Source: Opeltia flavorubescens
Lineage: Eukaryota; Ascomycota; Lecanoromycetes; Teloschistales; Teloschistaceae
NCBI GenBank assembly: GCA_000442125.1
Contig: KE546978.1
Coordinates: forward strand, 992,001-1,056,000
DNA: 64,000 bases
Reading direction: 5' to 3'
Made by a program: the position numbers and the translations under genes. Below are positions 35,126 through 46,510 of this stretch, in pieces (within the stretch, counting starts at the first letter, position 1; each line of letters opens with the position of its first letter). A model generated the notes under the pieces. That model was given only the letters and a program-made list of their open reading frames with translations, was not told where the DNA came from and did not search any database.

Positions 35126-37492
35126 CTATCTTCCACTCTCCTCCCTCGTCGGCGCCCAATCTTTCAACCATCCCCTCGCTTTCAATAGATCTCCCCCTTC
35201 AACCTCTAGCGCATTAACGCACCACTCAACATCATACCCTCCGCCTCTGACCCCTCCATCCCCCTTCCCCTCTCCACCTCCCTCGGTGCTCCCCACAATA
35301 ACCCCGTCCCCAATCTCCTTCTCCGCAGCGATCATCTCCCCCACAACCCTCCTCCTCTGACTCCCCTCATCCGTACAAAAACTCACCCCCTCCCTCCCCA
35401 TCTCCGCTAACAACCCTCGAATCCTAATCCCAGCCTCCTTACTCCCGCCCACAGGCTCTAACCCCTGATTTCCCCTCCCAGTCTTACACTCCGAATTCCT
35501 GCACCAAGTCTTCCCGCAGCCTGTCAAGAACTGACTCAGATATCTCCTCTCGACTCTCCTTCGCAGTTGCTTGCCCTCAGGATCATAAGAATTCGCATAC
35601 AAAGGTCCAAAACAAGTCTGACAAAGACCCAACTCATTCTCACTTGCATCAGCGTCCCTGCGTATTGGTTTCCCATCGCGCGTATACCCAACCACAACCC
35701 TCCCACAACATCGATTCCTACACACCCTCGGCCGGACTCTAGCCAAGCGTTCATAATCATGATGTTTCAAATGCGTAGTCATATCCCTCAACCGGACGAT
35801 CTTGGCGCAAAGATGGCATTCCGTCGTTCTGGACCCGTCGAGGAGTTCATGGGGTGTGAGGCCTGAGAGGAGGACTTCTGGGTCGTTGAATTCTGGGTCG
35901 TCGGGACCGCGTTGCGGGACTTGCAGGTGGCAGAAGCGGCAGAGGATGGGTTTTGAGGGGCAGGTTTTTGTGCGGTGGTGGGATAGGGAGGGGATGGATG
36001 GGAATGTGGAGGAGTCGTTGCAGGCGGGACAGGTTTGAGGGGTGTGGTAGAGACGGTTGTGTTTTTCCAATGAGGAGGGAGAGTTGCCGTGGGAGGAGTC
36101 GTGGGGGCAGTGCCAGTGGTTTTTCCACGCTGGGGAGGATTTTTGGAAGACTTGGGAGCAGTGCGGGCAGAGTACGTTGTTTCGGAAACAGAAGTTTTGG
36201 TGCAGGAATAGGGTGCGTTTTGGGATTGATTGCTTGCAGTTTTTGCAGATTTCTTCGTCGGAAGTGGCAGGGTCGGGCGTTGTGGTCGAGATGTCGAGGT
36301 TCGAGGTTGATGAGGTGGAGGTGATGTGCAGTCGGTAGGGGATTGGTGCTGTTGTTTGAGGGGATGAGGAATCGTTGTGCTCGTATCCTCGGACTGATAT
36401 CCAGATGGCTTCTGCGTCGTCTAGCTCGGAGTTGGTATGCTTAATCTTGATACGTTTTGATGAACTAGAGGAGAAGTCGGCAAAGACGTGCTCGTCTTCT
36501 CTGGGTTTGGATCGTTGCTTTGGTCCTGCGGGTGTGACGAATAGATCTATGTCTTGCTCGTCATCGTGTGGAGTCAAGTCTATCTCAAGATCTTTCTTCA
36601 TATCCCATTCTTCTACAATGTAGTCAACGTACTCGCCGAGCCGGACTTGACCATCTACATCCTGCCCTAGAACAACGAGACCCCCAGGAGAACTACCTTC
36701 AACGGTACCTGGAGCCCTCTTAGCTTTCTGGACCCGCTTCTTCAGCGTTTCTCTCGCTTGTTCTTCATTCAATGGCTCGATATCGACTTCTAGATCTGTA
36801 TCAACTAAGGATATTGCTCTATCATTGGGCTTCAATCCGTCGATCAGGAATCGAAATTCTTCTCTCCCAGATACAATAGTCAAAAGCTCTCCATTTGTAA
36901 GAGTGGTAAAGTTCTCTCGGAGATGATTTTCCAGTAGAGATTTCCAATCCTCGGGATCATAGCCAGCTTCTAGCGGTCGTAGTCGGACATATGTACCTTT
37001 GGGCAATGTCTCAATATGGATGGTAAGTCTTTCCTCGATGGTGTTTGAACTTTTGTGGTTATTGTCGCCGTTGGGATGTGCTTCTTGATCTCTCGGAGCA
37101 CTGTCTTCGTCGAAACCTAAAGACCGCCTAAGGAAATGGCTTAATCCTACGTAACCCTCTTCGGCGGAAAACTCTCGAATACCGGCGTAGCATATCCGAC
37201 CATTATATGGGTTCACTAATCTGAATGTTAGAGGATGTGGTAGTTCCTGTTGTCTTTCAAAATTCTGTTCCCTCGCTTGCTGTTCAGCGGGGTAGCTATA
37301 TGGATTGAATGGATCAAAATTCGATGTTTGTGGCTGGTCTGAGGAAGGAATCGTGACGGTTGCTGCTGCTAATAGTTGTTCAAGGGCTGTCGGAGGAAGA
37401 ATGATCTTGTCACCTCTTAACGAAGGTGTCGAATGTTCCGGGATAACCGCTAGCTGCGAAGACCACTTCATCGGAGGAGTATCAGGTGTCAT
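35126..37492 (-). CDS. Ufd1-family protein with C-terminal zinc-finger extension
   Basis: A single exon of 788 residues. Residues 1-300 carry the Ufd1 fold: KIILPPTALEQLLAAA, LTFRLVNPYNGRICYAGIRE, FSAEEGYVGLSHFLRRSLG, PKGTYVRLRPLEAGYDPEDW and LENHLRENFTTLTNGE. Ufd1 with Npl4 recruits Cdc48 to ubiquitylated substrates. Unlike yeast Ufd1 (about 360 residues), this protein continues with a Cys/His-rich region (about 430-640): CKNCKQSIPKRTLFLHQNFC, CPHCSQVF, CRFCHLQVP and CHLCAKIVRLRDMTTHLKHH, resembling TRAF/XIAF-type fingers. Long Ufd1-zinc-finger proteins are common in Pezizomycotina, and a separate short Ufd1 is usually also present. A role in a Cdc48-linked ubiquitin pathway is inferred. It ends 124 bp from YIP1, tail to tail. 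Confidence 0.85.
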   Translation of the reverse strand: MTPDTPPMKWSSQLAVIPEHSTPSLRGDKIILPPTALEQLLAAATVTIPSSDQPQTSNFDPFNPYSYPAEQQAREQNFERQQELPHPLTFRLVNPYNGRICYAGIREFSAEEGYVGLSHFLRRSLGFDEDSAPRDQEAHPNGDNNHKSSNTIEERLTIHIETLPKGTYVRLRPLEAGYDPEDWKSLLENHLRENFTTLTNGELLTIVSGREEFRFLIDGLKPNDRAISLVDTDLEVDIEPLNEEQARETLKKRVQKAKRAPGTVEGSSPGGLVVLGQDVDGQVRLGEYVDYIVEEWDMKKDLEIDLTPHDDEQDIDLFVTPAGPKQRSKPREDEHVFADFSSSSSKRIKIKHTNSELDDAEAIWISVRGYEHNDSSSPQTTAPIPYRLHITSTSSTSNLDISTTTPDPATSDEEICKNCKQSIPKRTLFLHQNFCFRNNVLCPHCSQVFQKSSPAWKNHWHCPHDSSHGNSPSSLEKHNRLYHTPQTCPACNDSSTFPSIPSLSHHRTKTCPSKPILCRFCHLQVPQRGPDDPEFNDPEVLLSGLTPHELLDGSRTTECHLCAKIVRLRDMTTHLKHHDYERLARVRPRVCRNRCCGRVVVGYTRDGKPIRRDADASENELGLCQTCFGPLYANSYDPEGKQLRRRVERRYLSQFLTGCGKTWCRNSECKTGRGNQGLEPVGGSKEAGIRIRGLLAEMGREGVSFCTDEGSQRRRVVGEMIAAEKEIGDGVIVGSTEGGGEGKGDGGVRGGGYDVEWCVNALEVEGGDLLKARGWLKDWAPTREESGR

Positions 37493-38187
37493 GATGAATT
37501 TGTGAATTAGAAATATGAATGATGCTCAAGGTCAAAGAGATTATGCCACAGCTATCTTCTCCCTTGCAAATGCCGAAAGATATTAGAAGGTTACTACTGC
37601 AACAAATGGTTAAGAAAAAATCATGAAGAAAGTCCTGAAAATACATGTTGTCAGACAGGGATATACATGTTGACCCTTGACGGTGTAGTCAATCGAAAGC
37701 CATACAGATCTACAGGTCGCAACAGTCATATCATTGTAGGATTCAAAGAAATTAGATTCTTCGTACAATATCTACGGAGATCCTTATTCTAAAGTGACAA
37801 CCTTTGCCCTTGGATGCTGAATCAGCTTCTGCCCTTGCGTTCTAGCACCTTCGGCAAGTGCCGCCGCAAAAAGTCGTCATAGTCCGTACACAATCCAGTA
37901 TTCAAGCTCATACATCCAGTCACAGATCCTCGTACCACAGCTATCCTCTATTTTCTGCCAAAATTCGAGCCTTCGAGTGTTTTGCCAGTTCCATCGTGGT
38001 CGCTAAAAGCAATGCGTGCCTTACCAATCTTACGCTCCTCAGCACTGAAGGCTTCTGGGGCTGTGCCGTCTAACGACGATGGTGCGGCACAGCCAGAAGT
38101 CCTGCGCCAACTTCGTCATATCCAATCCTCCACACTCAATAACACTCTGGACTTCCACCTCAATCTGAATGTTGATGGGAGGGCATC
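37493..38187. other. Divergent promoter region between Ufd1-like and polytopic membrane protein genes
   Basis: No supported gene; overlapping frames at 37858-38073 and 37982-38236 lack likeness and would overlap the next CDS. Confidence 0.4.
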
Positions 38188-39896
38188 ATGGCGAGGATAT
38201 CTAGGGAGAACACGGACCTTCCAGCTTACGAGCTGATTCAACGGACACGGACAGCAAATCAATCCTCTCTAAAACACACAGAATCCGACGATGACCTTGT
38301 CAAGCCAACGTCAAGACTTCCGCCCAAACCTTTACCGGGTCGATCGAAATACCTTCCTTTCATCATCGCTTCCTCAATCACCATCGTTACCATCGTTACT
38401 CTCTCCATTCTACTTTCCATGATCGATGACTTCCTACCTGAAGCACATTGGTATGGGTTAGAGTTGACAGGAACTTCTTGCGATCTGGTCGATAAGAAGA
38501 ACTCTAGTCGGATTCAGTCGGCTTTCCAAATCAACTTACGAGGAGCTGCACGCCTGGATTTTACCGAAGCCAAGATGATCGACTTATTCTTCGACCTTTT
38601 GGTTGGGCAAGGAGGACGTTTTTTGATGGCTGCAATATCCTACATTGTTTTCATGGATGCTCTTCTTCGATCTATGGAAATCACACCGATCTCCTATAAA
38701 TTGTATGCTTCTTTGGTCTTCTCTCCGACCTCGCTGGTAGCTACCTGGCAATCTATTCGGGCAATATCTACCATTAAAGGCTGGAGGGCGAAGACATATC
38801 TTATCTGGTGTGCTTTAGCTATGCTCTATGTCCTGGTTTTCCCCACCTTGATTGAGACGGCGACTGGTTATGTCAGTCCCTCATATGCTGGCTTCAGCAT
38901 CGAAAATAACACTATGGTCACTGCCGATTCAAACGATTTACTCAGCTGTCTTAGTGTTACCGGTGGCCTTTTGCTTGGCCAGACAAAGAATGACACCAAC
39001 GCCACAGGGCCTCCAGCCCATATACTCGACCCTATTAGCTCCGGCTTTAGGCCTTGGGACCCTGATTCCCGCCCAATACCTTCTAGCGTCGACAATAGTT
39101 CTTTTTATTATGCGCTCATCACATGTTTGTATAGTCCTCGCAATATTGGCGAACTTTCGTGGATCTGACATGTGGAATAGCCTGGCCGGACGAAATCTAT
39201 ACTACTACAAACTCCACGCAGAGCGCCTATGAACTGTGCCTTCATAAACCAGAATACAAAACCAATCGTTCATTTTGTGACTCAGAGGAGGATGACTACG
39301 ACTACACCACTACCTTCCAATTCGACGGAAAAAACTACACATTGAACAATACCAAGCCATTCTTGCTGTGGGAAAACGCCTATTGCTATCATGATGAAAT
39401 GTTAGATCTTTCTCAGCTTCAGGACTCTTCATATTGTTTTGCTCAATCCTATTTCGTTTGGTACGTATTCAAAACCACCTTTGACGTATCATTTCTAATA
39501 TTTGCCAGGGGTTTCTCAAGTCTACTTCTATATATAATTCTTGGACTTCAAATCATCTGGACATTCGGCATGTTTTGTGTATGGCTCGATGCCAATATAG
39601 CCAGCGAACTTGTACNGAATGGAAGGACGATACGAGGTCCTTTCCGAGCAGCTGCCGATCTTGTCGAAGCTATGAACGAGACATTGGGGCATGAATATTG
39701 CGCTTATTCAGAGAAGGAGCTTTCAAAGGAATTGGAAAGGTCTGGAGATCGATTGCAATACAACACAATTTCCGAGGATGATCGAGATGGCTTGTTGCAT
39801 GTCGGATTGACTACGAATCTGCCGGCAAGGGTTTTGTTGAGTGACAAGCGGCTTTATGGTGGGAAACAAATGGTCAAGAAGAATCGAAAGGACTGA
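38188..39896 (+). CDS. Polytopic membrane protein, fungal orphan family
   Basis: Not recognised by name. Two exons, 38188-39087 and 39135-39896, give 553 residues. The 47-nt intron has a weak donor (GTCGAC) but a TTTGTATAG acceptor, and it is the only join that keeps the downstream frame (SSQYWRTFVDLTCGIAWPDE). Membrane segments are visible at about 54-78 (PFIIASSITIVTIVTLSILL), 145-160, 205-222 and two near 415-450 (SLLLYIILGLQIIWTFGMF). Extracytoplasmic loops hold sequons (NNT, NDT, NAT, NSS, NST, NRS, NYT, NNT) and paired cysteines. It is probably a plasma-membrane or secretory-pathway protein. Base 39616 is N. A frameshift instead of the intron cannot be excluded. Confidence 0.6.
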
Positions 39897-40383
39897 GGAC
39901 ATTGGATGAATTATTGATACGAAGATCTAGCGTTCAGCATTTACGATACCCATTCAGCGTTCATTTCGATCGACTATTTTCTATTTCTGTTGTTTCCACG
40001 CATCTAAACCTACGGGTTACCTAAATGAACCCGCATATGGCGCCGTAAGGCGCTACAATCTTTCGCCGAAGGCGACCGTATCTTCCACGAAGCGGTATCA
40101 CCTCGAGGTAGAGAGGTTGAACATATCCCTGGACTAACTTGTGGATGTACGAGTTTGGATATATGACATCGGAAGGCGACGGGCGGCGCATATTGTTAGT
40201 AGTTTCACACAATATAATACACATGAGCGTGGCATTGCACAAAAACACTCAGTGTTCGAGATACTGAATTGCTCATCAAAGTCTATGCTTCATTACCGAA
40301 TTGAGTGAGGTGGCATCAACCCCACCGCTGATGCCCTGGGAAACGCCATAATACATCCTTCGTCAAGCGTGTTCATACAACCC
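39897..40383. other. Intergenic region downstream of polytopic membrane protein
   Basis: No gene. A short GC-rich near-palindromic stretch (CGCCGTAAGGCGC at 40041-40053, and TTCGCCGAAGGCGA at 40062-40075) could form hairpins and may act in 3' end formation or be a small repeat. The minus frame 40021-40248 is not supported. Confidence 0.35.
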
Positions 40384-41295
40384 TCACTGTCCCCCCTCCC
40401 CAAATATCCGATTCAATATGACAATCCCAACGACAATCATGCCGAAAACCAGCACCTTATGTCGCCTCACCCATCCATTCCCCGCATCTTGTAATGCCTG
40501 TCCCCCTCCGACCACCGAACCCAATCCACTTCCATTCGGTCCTCTCGCTAACGCCGCCACCTCTTTTGAACAAGCCATTCCTTGCCCTCCTTCCCCTTCA
40601 CTAGGAATCAGATTCCCAGTCGCAGGATCAACCCGATGTTCCTCCATCCACTTCCAATTCTCCTCATCCAGCTCCGCCCACTCAGCCCGGAACTTCACAC
40701 CTCCATCCCCCGCCTTCACAGCCCCAATCCCCTTCGCCGTCGCCACAACCCCTTTATTCCCACTCCCGGCCCCCTTCCCAAACTGCTCCTTCCTACTGCC
40801 CCCACCAGTAGAATTCCACCACCTCGTCCGCGCAGCGAGATATCGTCTTTCGCTCTCACTAGCCCTCACACTCCCCGTCGTCATCTCATCGCTCGTCATA
40901 AAGCTCATCAGACCGATTAATATCGTACTAACCTCCCACGCCGGATTGAAGCTCTTGGGGTGGAAATCCGATATCGATAGACATAAGCGGGTGGAGGGTT
41001 GGAAGCGGCCGGAGGGTGTGTGCATCCGGATTGAAGGGGGGGCGAAGGGGTAGTTGGGGGGGAAGAGGAGGGTTCCCCAGTATTGACCGTTTTCGTAGGG
41101 GGTTGCGGGGGGCCCGGTGAGGATGTAGTGCCATTCTAGGATGTTGGATTCGGAGGGGTGGGCGGTTATGTAGGGTGGGGGGTTTGCTTGGATGGTGGCG
41201 TATTCGCGAGTTAGCTGGAGGGCGGGTTAGTGCGGAGGGTGGAATGGAGGTGGAGAGGAGGGACGAACTCGTTTATTGGCGGCTCGGGTGGCCAT
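40384..41295 (-). CDS. UBC6: ER membrane ubiquitin-conjugating enzyme E2 (Ubc6/UBE2J type)
   Basis: Two exons, 41295-41269 and 41214-40384 (intron 54 nt, GTTCGT..CTCCAG), give 285 residues. The UBC fold starts TREYATIQANPPPYITAHP, then WHYILTGPPATPYENGQYWG, LLFPPNYPFAPPSIRMHTPS and the active-site loop TRLCLSISDFHPKSFNPAW with Cys87, the same number as in yeast Ubc6. The HPN motif is absent, as expected for this class. The C-terminus has a tail anchor (KVLVFGMIVVGIVILNRIFG). Ubc6 is ER-anchored and works with Doa10 in ER-associated degradation. The first exon of nine codons is typical. It shares a 306-bp divergent promoter with SAM50. An N at 41477 lies in that promoter. Confidence 0.93.
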
Positions 41296-41601
41296 GATGA
41301 GGGTTTTGTGGGGATGTGGCCAGAGGGATATGAAGATAATTCGTCAGTAGATGGTGATGTTGAGATTGGTAGGGTCTTTTTGAGATGGTGACACCGTTGG
41401 TGGACGGTGGGGCTTGTAGCCTTACGTAAATGAAAAGATATGTTGCATGTGGTGAATGTTGATTGGAATAAGTTTGNTTAGTATTTTCTTTACGGAGATT
41501 CAGACAGATGGCATCACATGTCAGCGCGACAAGCGAGATAGCCGCGCCCTGACGTTGAAATTTGGAGCTCATCCAGACGAGCTCTATTACCCTGGCTCTC
41601 A

Positions 41602-43327
41602 ATGTCTAGTCCAATCGATCCTGAGGACAGCGTAAGCTCCAATTGAGTCAGATTACTGTTACAGAGCATCTGACATGTCTAGATCTTTGAAACCCTCCGG
41701 AGAAAGGACGATGCGAAAGCCCAGGAAGAGAAAGCTCAATCGGTGAATGAGAAAGAACGATTACTGTATGAGAAGCAGCAAAGGAGGCTTGGTGAGCTGG
41801 TATATCTCTTTGAGCCTTAGTCGGATAGAATTTTGGCTAATCTACACCAGATTGAAGCAAATACAACCCTTCCCTGTACAATATCCAGCGTCCGCGTCCT
41901 TGGAGCTGTCAACACCCGGCCCGGCTTCCTCAAGCGTATCATCGATCCTATACTTAGTGCCAATAAAGATCGTCCATACACCCTGTCAGAGGCTATCCGA
42001 GAGACGCAGTATGCAGCCGACAAACTACACCGACATGGTACGTCTCTATCATTGAATTGGGATATTGCTAATTGATCAGGTATCTTCCACGAACCAATAT
42101 CAATCACGGTCGATCGTCCTGATCGTACCATTCCTTCCTCTACTCCTACAGACGTCGATCTCTACCTTTCGGTGAGGGAAAAGGCCCGGATAGCTTTCAA
42201 GGTTGGAACAGAAGCCGGGAATACAGAGGGTTCAGCTTTTGCAAATGTCAATCTAAGGAATATCTTCGGCGGTGCGGAATCACTCAATCTCAACGCTGCG
42301 CAAGGGACGAGGACAAGGACTGCGTATCAAGGCACTTTTGAAGCTCCGATCCTTGCGAATCCGGATTTTAGGGGAGAGGTCGGTGTATTAGCTAGTTCAA
42401 CCCAGAAAACATGGGCAAGTCATGAAGAGGTTTTGAAGGGAGGATGGACGAAGTTGAGATGGCTTGGACGAGGAGGGAAGCATGAATTGGGGTATTCGGG
42501 TATATGGAGACAAGTCACTGGTTTGGCGGAGAAGGCTTCACCTACTGTGAGAGGAGATGCCGGTGATAGCGTCAAGAGTAGTATCACTTACTCTGTTACG
42601 AACGATCAAAGAGATTATCCTTTACTGCCGCAGAGTGGGTACTTTTCGAAATCTACGCTGGAGCTGGCTGGTTGGGGTCCGTTGCAAGGGGATGTTGCTT
42701 TCGGCAAGGCGGAGGTAGAAGGGCAGGGTGCTGTTCCAATACCGGGTATCAAAGGAGTCTCATTTACGACTGGACTTCGAGCTGGTTTGGTGTATCCCTT
42801 GCCACTTGGGTTTGACTCAAAACCTCAAGCTTCAAGAATCAATGATCGATTTCAGCTAGGGGGACCGACGGACGTGAGGGGATTCCGGCTCGCTGGTCTT
42901 GGACCTAGTGATGGAAATGATGCGGTCGGTGGGGATGTGTATGCGGCTGGGAGCGCCAATTTGCTTGTACCTCTTCCAAGATTAGGGTCTGAGAAGCCTT
43001 TTCGACTCCAGGCTTTTATCAATGGAGGTCGATTGTTGGCCTTGAAGCAGGTGGGTGAAAAAATGGACGTGGGATCGGTGAGGCAAAGCGTCTCGTCAAC
43101 GTTGGCTGAGCTGGGGAATGGGCTGCCCAGTATGGCTGCTGGAATCGGTTTGGTCTATGGTCATCCCGTGGCGAGATTCGAACTCAACTTTTCGCTTCCG
43201 TTGGTCATTCGTAAAGGAGGTACGTTCCTCACTTTGTCGATGTTTGGAGGCACCCTTGGCTGACTGGATATCAATAGAGGATGCTCGCAAAGGGCTCCAA
43301 TTCGGCCTCGGTATATCAATGCTCTGA
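41602..43327 (+). CDS. SAM50: Mitochondrial SAM/TOB complex subunit Sam50 (Tob55), BamA-type barrel
   Basis: Five exons, 41602-41631, 41683-41799, 41851-42037, 42080-43219 and 43278-43327, join in phase to 507 residues. The N-terminal POTRA-like region reads TTLPCTISSVRVLGAVNTRP and DPILSANKDRPYTLSEAIRE. The C-terminal Bac_surface_Ag barrel has RDYPLLPQSGYFSKSTLEL, FQLGGPTDVRGFRLAGLGP and FINGGRLLALKQV. The last 50-nt exon encodes KGLQFGLGISML, a clear beta-signal (polar-x-G-x-x-hydrophobic-x-hydrophobic). Sam50 inserts beta-barrel proteins into the mitochondrial outer membrane. If the final intron were kept, the protein would end in another sequence and lose the beta-signal. Confidence 0.93.
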
Positions 43328-43807
43328 TTGAATTCATTAGTAAATATTCCCCAATTCCGATATTTGTTTGTACCAATGGTAGACCGTAGAGTGGTCATTC
43401 ATTCCTCTTTGAAAGAGATTGCCCGGTCATCAGATCTCCTGGAAAGTTTGCTTTCACCACAAAGAGCATATAAGTAAAAATTCTTTCAATCCCAACAGAT
43501 TTCCTTTTCTGATGAAACATGATGGTGGCCGAGCCAAGTTGAACCACCGCTTGTAACAATGAAATGAAGGGGATTTGGGTTAGTTAAGGCAGGGATGTTT
43601 GTATTGCAATCACAAAAGACGTACCTTGGCTCATCACATGCCATGCATCTCTATATAAGCACCCCATCTTCTTCCTCTTTTTCCTTTGGTTTTCTCCAAG
43701 CTTGCATTCTCTCTCCTGCATTCTGCTTTCAAAGAAATAAAATATCAGCCTCATACCTGCTACCATAGGCCATCGAAGACCTACGAAGGTAAAACATAAT
43801 TTTTATC
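43328..43807. other. SAM50 3' region and promoter of zinc-finger gene 1
   Basis: No gene. A plausible core promoter (CTATATAAGC at 43650-43659) lies about 150 bp before the next ATG. Confidence 0.4.
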
Positions 43808-44868
43808 ATGCCTGCTAATACCAGAGGGTAAGTCTATACTCCTTGCTGCAGTCGTCACTGGCAGTCCGCTCATTGATCTATATCAGCCGTCAGCGTTGTC
43901 CTTTTTGCCCCTTCAAACACTTCATCAGTAGGGAGAGCTTGGAATCGCATTGGATAAATTCTAGGCAACATGGATGGTGTCAAATGTGCGAGAGGCTCTT
44001 CCATGATCGAACCGGGCTTGCTACCCATATGGATGTTGTCCATGGGTATCGGAATCGGTACAATGAAGGTACCAATATGCATAGGCCTGCCCAGCAACAG
44101 GAGGTAGGTAGACACTGCTCTTGACCGTAGACATCTGAGTCTAACTTCAACCAGGCCCCAGAGCCTCCAGTGAATATCCCAGACGCCACGCAGCGCCAAG
44201 AGGAACAAGAAGAAGGCGAAGTCAATGTTGATAGCCAACCTAGCAGTGTGAGTCAATGTTTGCTTTAGTCACTCTCCAGGGCTAATAAAACCTAGAGCCA
44301 CGCCCATGATGTGGTTACACCTCCAACTCCGAGCGCCTCGGAACCAGACTTTGACTGCTTTGGTGGCTGTGGTCGGTTTTTCATTTCCTACGCTGCAATG
44401 ATCCTTCACCTCGAAGATGGAGAATGCAAGTCAAATATGTGGGAGCTCGCGCAACTCGCCGAAAGCGCCAACTTCTCACATCATTATGTTGTGCCTCGAC
44501 AGCGCAAGTACTTACGCACACAATACGGCCTCGAGAAGTTGGCATTTAATACCGACAACGAGGGTGTATGGGAATGTGAAGAGTGTGGCAAGGTGTTCCA
44601 TTCTCTTACCAAAGCTTCTTCACATGCGCGTTCGGCAGCGCATAAGCCCAAGGTGTACAGATGCCCCTGCCGCAGCTGCACGAAGGACTTCACCGCATTG
44701 AGTGGCCTAGCGCAACACGTTGAAGGCGGCCCGTGTCCGGAGGGGTTACACAAGGGCACTGGAGTGATTGGGAAGTTGCTGCTTCGTATTGGGGAGTATC
44801 TCGAGGACAAGCGTTCATGGGACTCTAAGCCGGAGAGCTCCCCAGCGTTGATAGATGTGGCTGATTGA
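43808..44868 (+). CDS. C2H2 zinc-finger protein, paralogue 1
   Basis: Four exons, 43808-43827, 43887-44103, 44155-44247 and 44296-44868, join in phase to 300 residues. Zinc-finger-like units: CPFCPFKHFISRESLESHW, CQMCERLFHDRTGLATHMDV, CFGGCGRFFISYAAMILHLE, CEECGKVFHSLTKASSHARS and CPCRSCTKDFTALSGLAQHV. The last three are the most conserved and are joined by a characteristic linker YLRTQYGLEKLAF. This fungal family usually holds uncharacterised proteins; DNA or RNA binding is inferred from C2H2 spacing. A paralogue lies tail to tail at 48105-49232 with the same 20-nt first exon and phase-2 first intron. The first exon encodes only MPANTRG, so its start is supported by the paralogue (MAANTRR). 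Confidence 0.8.
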
Positions 44869-45999
44869 TCAGCCATCTGGCTGTCTTCAATGGTGGTAGA
44901 TCTGATGACCTGACAGTCACAGGAGGGGGAGTTCTTAGTCTGATTCCAAAGACGAAACACTCCCAGGCGGAAGGATTACGATATCCAAAGTAAGGATCTA
45001 CAAGAAAGTTAATTGCTATTGAAGTCAATGTGTCTGTTTCCTTCACGGCGTCATTAAACCGCTGGCAGTGGTCTACGCTGCATGCCAATTCTAACGGGTG
45101 ACGTAGCCTCTCGTGGAAGCTATCTTTGTCGAATAATGAACCCTACATTGGTATTCATCTAAAAGTGAGGTATCAGTACCTCCTCCTATTTATCTAAGGC
45201 TCTCTCTCTGGAGACGACGATGTATTGATTTGAAAATCTGAACAGAGCATCATCTGTAGCAGAGGGGGGTCAAGAACTATGATCCATGACAAAACCCCGG
45301 GACCTTGATCCTCCAACTTTCTTTAGCTGAGAGGAACAAGCTTCTGAGGAACCCAGAGCCGAGAACATAAGGCCAGACAACTGTCTGCTGTTCAAGACCT
45401 GATTTAGAGCCTTCTACACAGCTGTATCTAGCTTTTGTACGACAATGGTCTCGAATTCAGATGCAAGCAAAGGTACTTAATCTCAATTTACCCTCTTTCT
45501 CTTTTCAATCTTCTTGCTAAGTTGAATCTAGCGTAGATGCTCATAGGTCGGTCCTCTGTTGGTAGGCTATCATGGGTCACAATTTCATTGCAGTCATTGC
45601 AGGATCCTCACGAACGTAGAACCTATCTCTTTTACAACTCGATCCTGAGCGAGTCCTCAATAGGCTCTACAAAGGTGATTTCCTTCGACATCGATATTCC
45701 GCAACATGAGCTCGAAATAAAGTTGGCTACGAAGAGCAGCATTTACCCGTTAGATGAGGAATTGGATTGAATTACTAGAGCTACAAAGACTATTTACGCT
45801 ATGCTTGGTCATCAATAGGGGAAGGGAGCTGGCTGTTGAAGTATTGGAGCTGGAGCGACACGTAGACAACACGAAACGTTAGGTCGGACTGAACAGTACA
45901 TATCCATTGGTCAATCTGTGGTTGAACGAAAGCACGAAAGCCTAAGCGAAACATCGACTTGACTACAGCTGAGCTTGAGCATGTAGTGGCTAGGTAGAA

Positions 46000-46348
46000 A
46001 TGTGCAAGTCCAAGTTTGAGCGGGATTTTAAAACGTCAAAGAGCAGCAGTCAATATCTAGTCAAGGAGAGTTGGCTAACAAGTTTCTCTGAGTTTGGCCG
46101 AATGGTTCTTCCTATTGATTGGCTCAAGCAGTCCGATGGGGCTATGAAATTCGATGTAGAGCGATGGCAAATGCCCAATGAACTTGATCGGTAAGCATCC
46201 AGTTGTACTTGCGGTGTTCGATGTTCCGATACCATCGTTCTTCATAACAACAAGCAAGCCCAGGAATTCATCTGCGAGCACGCGATACATTTGGCAGTTA
46301 AAACGGGTGAAGTTGAATGTTGGGCGATCTCTCAGGCTCTGGTGTTAA
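46000..46348 (+). CDS. Possible small two-exon gene (94 aa)
   Basis: Low-confidence call. The ATG at 46000 opens a frame (MCKSKFERDFKTSKSSSQY, ..FGRMVLPIDWLKQSDG..) that ends exactly at a canonical donor (GTAAGC at 46191). An AG at 46253-46254 restores the frame for 31 more codons, to the TAA at 46346-46348, ending in a basic stretch (WQLKRVKLNVGRSLRLW). The intron would be 64 nt. There is no domain, signal peptide or paralogue in the window. The coincidence of donor and frame is the only evidence; it could be chance. Confidence 0.25.
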
Positions 46349-46510
46349 TGGCTTTGACCCTTTTCAAACTCTCTCAATCTGCTCATCCATCTGTAATGGC
46401 TTGATATAGAATTGCTGATCGGTGTGCGAGGAGAGGCTTATAGATAGAAGCAAATGTTTTGGCATCTGGTGGTGAGGTATGTCATGCGGTGGTTTCCTGT
46501 CATTACCAGT

